A stretch of 64,000 bases of DNA from NCBI GenBank assembly GCA_001695595.3, contig MBPM02000001.1, positions 2,604,001 to 2,668,000 on the forward strand, given 5' to 3'. The translations under genes were made by a program, and so were the position numbers. The stretch is from Plasmopara viticola (taxonomy: Eukaryota; Oomycota; Peronosporomycetes; Peronosporales; Peronosporaceae). The notes beneath the pieces are model-generated. The model saw nothing but the letters and a program-made list of their open reading frames with translations, was not told the origin of the DNA and did not search any database. Shown in pieces: positions 58,102 to 64,000 of this stretch (within the stretch, counting starts at the first letter, position 1; each line of letters starts with the position of its first letter).

Positions 58102-61100
58102 TGTAGGTGAAAAACACTGGTTTAATGTTTTTTTTAATTTTCGCCGACCCCTACTGAATTTGTTGGGTTTAAATTAGTGGAATGCAGTAGCATAGTTCGT
58201 AAAAATGACATTTAACGCATTCCTCGATGTATAGCCACAGACCCTTTTTAAGGAGATTGACTGGAAAAGCTTACACGACCAAGCAGCACTCTACGAAAAA
58301 GAAAACATTCTAATTGGTAAGCGCCTTCGAAGCACTCTAAGCTTGACGTGAGCACGACACACTCGCCACTTATAATTAGTGCTCGATATGCTCTCATATT
58401 CTTTGATCTTTAATCCGCAATAAGTTAATGGTATTTGCACGCGAATCTTCATGTCTTCTTTTCAAGAAAAGCTTTGAAAATATGGTGCATACACGAGGAA
58501 TGCAGTCTTTTCTCTAAAACTAGGAGATTTTGATACGCAGCTACACTTTTGGTTAACTGACGACCTTTCCTCCAAATCCGAATTAAATTGATTGGCTTTC
58601 ATGGCTTCTAATTGGCTTTACGGTGAGTTCTCGGTCGGATATCAATTCTCAGATGTTACATTGTTCAATACATGAATCGACTACTTCTTCCGTGTTCAGT
58701 AACGCGACTTTTCGCGCAACCTTGCCGTGCCCCTCCGCGTCAACATCCGCCATGAACACCGTAGAACCTATCGCCGATACAAAGGCTTTTTCTAGTGAGC
58801 CTTAATTCACGCTAACGCTCACGCGCACATGCCAGCAAGCAAAGAGATTGTGTACGTGCATGGGCTAACGGAGTGAAAGACCTCTACTACTGGGTTTACT
58901 CCCTTAATAAGTGACGATAAATGAGCTCAGAGATGGCCTAAAGTTGGGCCCGTTGTGGTATCGGCTCGTTCGAAAGTAGGCGGCGACGATAGAAAAAGGT
59001 GGCTCAAATCGCTTTCTAGGAAGGAATACAGCCACAAATAGGTTTGCTTCTCGAAAACATGTTGGACAGGTAGCACTTAAGCTTACAGAATTCTGACATG
59101 GGTGAAGTGTTGCCGAGCAAAGCCTTTTTCGCTGTTTGCTCTTTGGTAAGCTAAATATATAGAATTATGTTCTTCTAAAAAGCTTTGTAAGTTTGCTGAC
59201 TAGTAAGACGCTGGCTTCAGAAGAGTGCCTTACTTAAAAGCAACGCAGTCCTTACGATAAGAGTGGATGATAAACTTCCTTCAAAGTTGTCCCTGCGAGA
59301 TTGAAAGCTCTCGATAGAGAAACCAACTGACGATGCTGCTGGCTGTACACACAAGTATGCGGTGCTGTGATTGATTTTTTGAGTCTTGAAAGACTCTGAC
59401 GCGTCGAGGAAATGTGTGCGCTAGCAAAGATTACAGTCATTTAATCCGCAAGACTAAGGGTTTATGAGAGAGCATTAAAAACAAGCTAATTACGATCATT
59501 AAAAACAGGGTAACTACGATATATCTGTCTATCGAATCGGACTTCGTCATTCCAAGGATTTGAATCAATTCGATTGTAAAAGCTGGTGAAATCGACAGCA
59601 CGGAGTCAATTTTTGCCTTAGCACGGTGTTGATCGATGGTGAGAATTTTGTGGCGATAAACGCTGGAGCTTTGGATCAATTGATGGGCCACCGGCGCCGA
59701 CCGCCCTATTTCGCACATTGAGCTCCAGTGAGTCATATTACAATTTTGTTGTGCTTTGAAGGAAGATTGGGCTGCTACACGCTAAAACTAACATGAAAAT
59801 AAGACGTAACGAAGGCATTGGTTCCCACATAGATGTAAGCAACGACCACTTCGAACTGTCCTCTGCGGACAATGAAGTTCCACCGGAAGCTTTGGCTGTT
59901 AAAGGCCTTGAACAGTCTGCGTTTTGTGGGTAAAGTCATTCGACAGATTGATAACATGGCGTCATCACTTATGGGTATCACAACTTGGAGGCGGGTAACA
60001 TAAGTTAACAAAAATTGTAATAACGTACTTTCACGAGCGGGTGATACACCACTACTTGCCGCGGGTATTTTTTCTGTATGACGCAGTAGCTCGCAGCTAG
60101 ACAACGAAGTAATGGGAAACATAGCTTAGCAAAGAAAAGGACAATTCGATCAAAGTTGTCACGAAAGATCCCATGATTGACAAATAATCTTTAGCACTAG
60201 AAGTAATTGATAAATTGATCGTTCGTCGTATCACGGCGGGTGCGTTTTAATTGAAGGCGCTGTCAGAGGTGTCGGATTCATCAAATCTACCGAGGCTAAC
60301 GTATACAACACATTCTCCGTTCTTGTGTTTTGTTTCAATCTTATGGGCAGCGTACGCTGTGCCTGGGCTCAAAGCTTCTTGCAGATTTATGAAACTGACA
60401 CGTTAGTGTCGTGTTTAGTGATTTGACATACAAATGCCACCGGATGCTGAAGTAATACACGAAATTGATCTCGCTCTAGGCACGCACTTATGTGCCTTAA
60501 GTGGTCATCTCGGTTACCAATTGGAACTTCATTTTCTAAAGTAATAATAGATGGCAGTCAAATTTCATCTTTTTTTTTGCTCTGAAGTCACACAGAAATA
60601 CATGAATCTTGTACCAAACCATTTTCAAGATTCTTACAATGCAAAGTGTATTGCCTCAAACGTAAAGGGGTGTAAAGTCCGTAGGTGTGTGAGTGAAAGT
60701 ATTAAGTGCAAACTCAATAATAGTAAGTACCGAATCGTGCCGCCACAAAAGCACATAAAAGTGTCCTTTAGCACACAATTCTTCTCGCCTAATAATCTGA
60801 CTGTGAATGGTCTATTGTAGACATCACCAGGCGGGCTCAAACGCGTGAACAGCGTATTGCTAAAGCGTAGTGGTAAACCGCGAATATTCATCCAACACCA
60901 ATATAAATGGAAGTTTATTTAATATGAAGATCGTTCGATGAGCAGCCTTACTACTTGTACCGACTGGAATAGATTTTAAAGGCAACATTTTGTACAATTA
61001 GCAACAAATATCACTAAGCCCGTGCTGCATCTGGAAAGTTAAGAACAAAGTTAAGGTTTGCGAGTTTTCGAAAGTCTGTCGATATCGCTGACCCTAGACA

Positions 61101-62176
61101 AAGATGAAAAGTGAGCCACAAAATTAGTTCTTTGGAAGTTTCCACAGGTGGTCAACATACTTGGCTGCTCATTTGTGCATGCGAGACCACTAATAATTTG
61201 TTGAAATCGAGCAAAATTATGTGTATATTGTACTTTACATTTTCGACACGACTCAGGATGGATTGCCCTGTAGTAAAGTCAACTGTCTGCTTATTTATTG
61301 CTTTGCAGCTGCGATCACCGTCAAATAAGTACTCATTTTTGGCATCTTTATACTCAACGCAGATTTGCATCATAGGCTCTTGACTGGCATATGTTTGTAT
61401 GCCAGATAAATTTGTTCGTCGATTAAGCTTTTGGCCCTAATTGCCAAAGTGTTGTCTGGCTTGTGCGAAAGTGCGTAGGCAAGCACATTAAGTTTACCAG
61501 GTCTATATATATAACGTAAGCGTTATGTTACGCAGCCATTTTCAAACCCTTAGACAAGTGGTGTTTCCACAATCATGTGCTAAGCTGCCCAAGCTGAGAC
61601 GGTCTTTAAAAAGCTGTGAGGAGCACGAATTCAACAGCATAGGTAGAAGTATATCAAAATGAGACCAAACGACTTTGCCTTGCCCGGTAAAGCCAGCTCA
61701 GGTCCCTGCCGAAGGCTTTAATTAATCCTACCAGAAATAATCAAGTGTTGGCTCTCCCTGCAGCATCAATGCCTTTACTAACAGAAAGTTTCACAAGCTC
61801 ATCAGTGGGCTTTCGTATGTAAAAAGGGTCAAAAATCGTCTTCTCTTCAGTTTCGGATGTAACATAATTTTCTTCCGAAAACACTTAACGGATTTGCAAA
61901 ATGTCGGCAAGCAGGAAAAGATACGTCTCCATCCGCCTAAGTGTGACCAAGCAGATTTTTTGACAGTTACGGAAGAGGGAATGAATTCTGTCAAACTAGG
62001 TAATTAATAATTGCAAGATACAAAAAATCTCCCGCTACGAAGCGTGAGTTTGGTGTTTTAAAACCAAAAGAAATTTTAAGCAGGCAATCGATGGTCCTGG
62101 AAAGACATTCACCATTAGACGATGTCGACACATCCAATAAATTTTATGTGTGACATCTTATGCGTCATTGTGACAC
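58102..62176. other. Gene-poor region, one possible exon relic
   Basis: No complete gene. On the minus strand 58652-58800 is coding-like (FMADVDAEGHGKVARKVALL ... VVDSCIEQCN, then a stop), possibly a terminal exon of a lost gene. 59775-60122 (minus, 115 codons) and 60551-60820 are unassigned frames. The rest is AT-rich and featureless to the eye. Confidence 0.45.
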
Positions 62177-62690
62177 TCACGACTCTGAGTCCCATACAAG
62201 TCTAGAGGTGTGCTTAGCATTTTGCAAGTAAGGCGAAAAAAGACGCCAAGTAGTGGCGTTAGTATTTCTAGCCAGGATATAAGGCTGAGGGACCACGTAT
62301 CGATAAGGCTGTAAGCATTGAACAACCTGCTGACTGATTGAGTATACTAAGAAGATAAGCGAGTTTCCGAGGCAGTTTTTATACCTCGCGCTGAGACAGC
62401 TTGACAACGTACCGACGGCCTCGAGCATTTTGTCATGCTCATCCATGACAAGTGTTTCACTTTGTCCAATTTCAAGGTCTTTTAACAGACCAAACCAAGG
62501 ATACACCCCGGAGCACCCACAAGAATGTAGGGCGCGTTATTCTTGAGCGCTATTGCAATAATAAAGGTTTATATCTTACAAAATGATTAGTAATTTATTT
62601 GAAGTTGATAAGATCGTAGCTTTAAGCGCTGATAATAACTCCAGTGTCAACATCTACCAATCTACTTAAAAAAATGCAACGATAGTACCT
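62177..62690 (-). pseudogene. Decayed partial copy of UAP56
   Basis: 62410-62550 matches the exon 5 region of the gene at 51605-53534: the DNA reads through ILVG, PG, ILGLV, the DECD-box region (MDEHDKMLEAV in one frame) and keeps the exon-end donor GTACG. 62622-62690 matches exon 4 (RLVDVDTGVI against [10 protein letters not shown]). An intron lies between the two, so this is a genomic duplicate, not a retrocopy. Frameshifts and stops show it is dead. Confidence 0.8.
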
Positions 62691-63132
62691 GATACCGCTA
62701 TCAGCATTCGTAAAAATTCTTTTAAGCATGAACGGCGTACCACCTAACAGAACTTTATATAATTCGTAAAATATGTAGCAATAAGGATGCGCTTTTATGT
62801 GGGATCGTAAAAATTGTTCCTTTATAAGATCGATTACGCGCACAGGCTTCATTAATCGATAGATCCTGCACGGTCCTCGCCCTGCTGGTTAAACGAACAT
62901 GTGCAAAAAAGACAGACACTTTGTCGTCGACGTGAGGTGCTCGTTTTTTTGTATTTGACATCCCTTACAAATTTTGGGACACTTAATCTGTTAATTGATT
63001 CGTTGGCGCGTAAATCGTGCAAACTTTTGTATCCTAATTTTACACGCTGGATCTGCTATAGTCCGTGCACTCAACTGTGATTACTGTAAATTGACCGGCA
63101 ACGGACATCAGTGACGATATAGCTGACAGAGT

Positions 63133-63370
63133 GTAGACTTATCCTACGCGGAAATTGGGGCGCGAGCTATTACGAAGTCTTTGAAAAAAGGGATCGACAT
63201 ACATACCTACTTGCTTAATGACGACTAGACCTCTTAACCACCGACACCACCTGTCGAATCTAATCTGGAATTGAGTAGACATTATATATAACACCATTCT
63301 TTACGTCCATAAGCTAAATGCATAGCGTGCTCACTTGGTGGGTCGTAGACTCGCCTTCGATATATCTCGA
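63133..63370 (+). pseudogene. Fragment similar to NYN-gene exon 2, copy A
   Basis: Start region reads LSYAEIGARAITKSLKKGID, close to GSYATIGARELVRGLKWAS of the NYN gene at 53839-53897. The similarity to the NYN gene covers only the exon; the following 180 bases match only copy B at 63743-64000. It lies downstream of the UAP56 relic in the same relative orientation as the intact pair. Confidence 0.65.
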
Positions 63371-63742
63371 CTTAAGCATAAAACCAATTCAGGTACTGGT
63401 AAGGTAAGTTCCGAGCGATAATTGAGGGACACTCCTTCCACAGCTAAAAGCTCAGCCGAAAGAATGCGCCCGCTGTGTCTGACTTTAATTTGATACAATT
63501 TCTGAGCAGTCGTGTCAGAGCCGTTCCAATGGCTCACAAGAGCTTCGTGAAATAATTCTACTACGCCACTGTACTACGGCGTCCTTGTCTCATTAAATAC
63601 TCCATAAGAAAAATTCCTCTAGCTTAAAAGGATGGTCCTGCCTTGGCCTTGCGCCGTCTTGAAATTAGAGGGGACGGATCTATGGCCGTAGGACGCAGCG
63701 AGTATTTTTTAAAAGATATGCTTGATTCTTTAATGACGGACT

Positions 63743-64000
63743 GGAGACGTGTCCTTCGTGGAAGTTGGGGCGCGAGTTAGTACAAGGCCTGGTTAAAAAT
63801 GGGATCGACAATATAATTATCAACGATGATGATATCGAACTGTTCCTTGATGACGGCTAGACCTCTTAATTACTGACACCTCCTGTCGAATCTAATCTGG
63901 AATTAAGTAAATCTTAGGTTTAAATACCTTAAACACCTTACTTTACGTCCACAAGCTAAATGCATAACGTGCTCACGTAGACTCACCTCGAGATATCTCG
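63743..64000 (+). pseudogene. Fragment similar to NYN-gene exon 2, copy B (runs off the window)
   Basis: A direct repeat of 63133-63370: shared GTTGGGGCGCGAG, TGTCGAATCTAATCTGGAAT and AAGCTAAATGCATA blocks, with about 30 extra bases near 63820. The exon-2-like start has a frame break. It continues to the window end, so its true extent is unknown. Confidence 0.65.

Noticed and set aside
60551..60820. 89-codon plus-strand ORF
   Set aside because: No domain, no neighbours and a frame matched by an equally long antisense ORF; treated as noise.

Overview
The window looks like nuclear DNA of a plant-pathogenic oomycete (Peronosporales-type). The support is: compact genes with many short introns (about 50-90 nt, GTRNGT donors), a Crinkler (CRN) effector with a ubiquitin-like header and an LYLAR-type motif, Ty1/copia and Ty3/gypsy remnants, a tRNA-derived SINE-like repeat, and large AT-rich gene-poor gaps between gene islands. 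The species is not determined. Exon models come from reading splice sites and phases by eye.

Layout: 1-1393 is the 5' part of a NO66/MINA53-type ribosomal oxygenase (minus strand). 1394-8685 is gene-poor. 8686-15765 is a gene island: a small hypothetical ORF; an unusual multi-exon protein (9096-12640) with an INO80-like SNF2 first lobe whose catalytic motifs are erased, followed by two CXXC zinc fingers, a C2H2 finger and an FHA domain; an atypical short Hsp70; and a YIPF1/2-type Golgi membrane protein carrying one frameshift. 17466-18829 is a frameshifted CRN effector with a PD-(D/E)XK nuclease-like C-terminal domain. 19.3-25.2 kb holds a dispersed repeat, a decayed copia element with both LTRs, and a gypsy gag-protease fragment.

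26.2-32.5 kb is an AT-rich block that I read as a decayed integrated Polinton-like-virus/virophage-type DNA element: a penton-like capsid gene and a second structural-looking gene on the minus strand, and two small CxC...H...H finger genes, a tyrosine recombinase C-terminus and a superfamily-3 helicase on the plus strand, with a SINE-like insertion between the two arms. 33-49.7 kb is mostly non-coding, with a gypsy relic, a foldback structure at 47.3-47.8 kb and a perfect 25-bp inverted repeat at 49.8 kb.

49.9-58.1 kb is the second gene island: a 71-aa single-pass membrane protein, an MFAP1 pseudogene, the mRNA export helicase UAP56/Sub2, a divergently transcribed NYN-domain nuclease with an RS-rich tail, the U6 snRNA 3' exonuclease USB1, and the MAGE-domain SMC5/6 subunit NSE3. 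Three of these act on RNA, but I infer no operon-like link. 62.2-64.0 kb carries degenerate copies of UAP56 and of NYN exon 2 in the same order and orientation as the real pair, so this divergent module was duplicated and one copy decayed.
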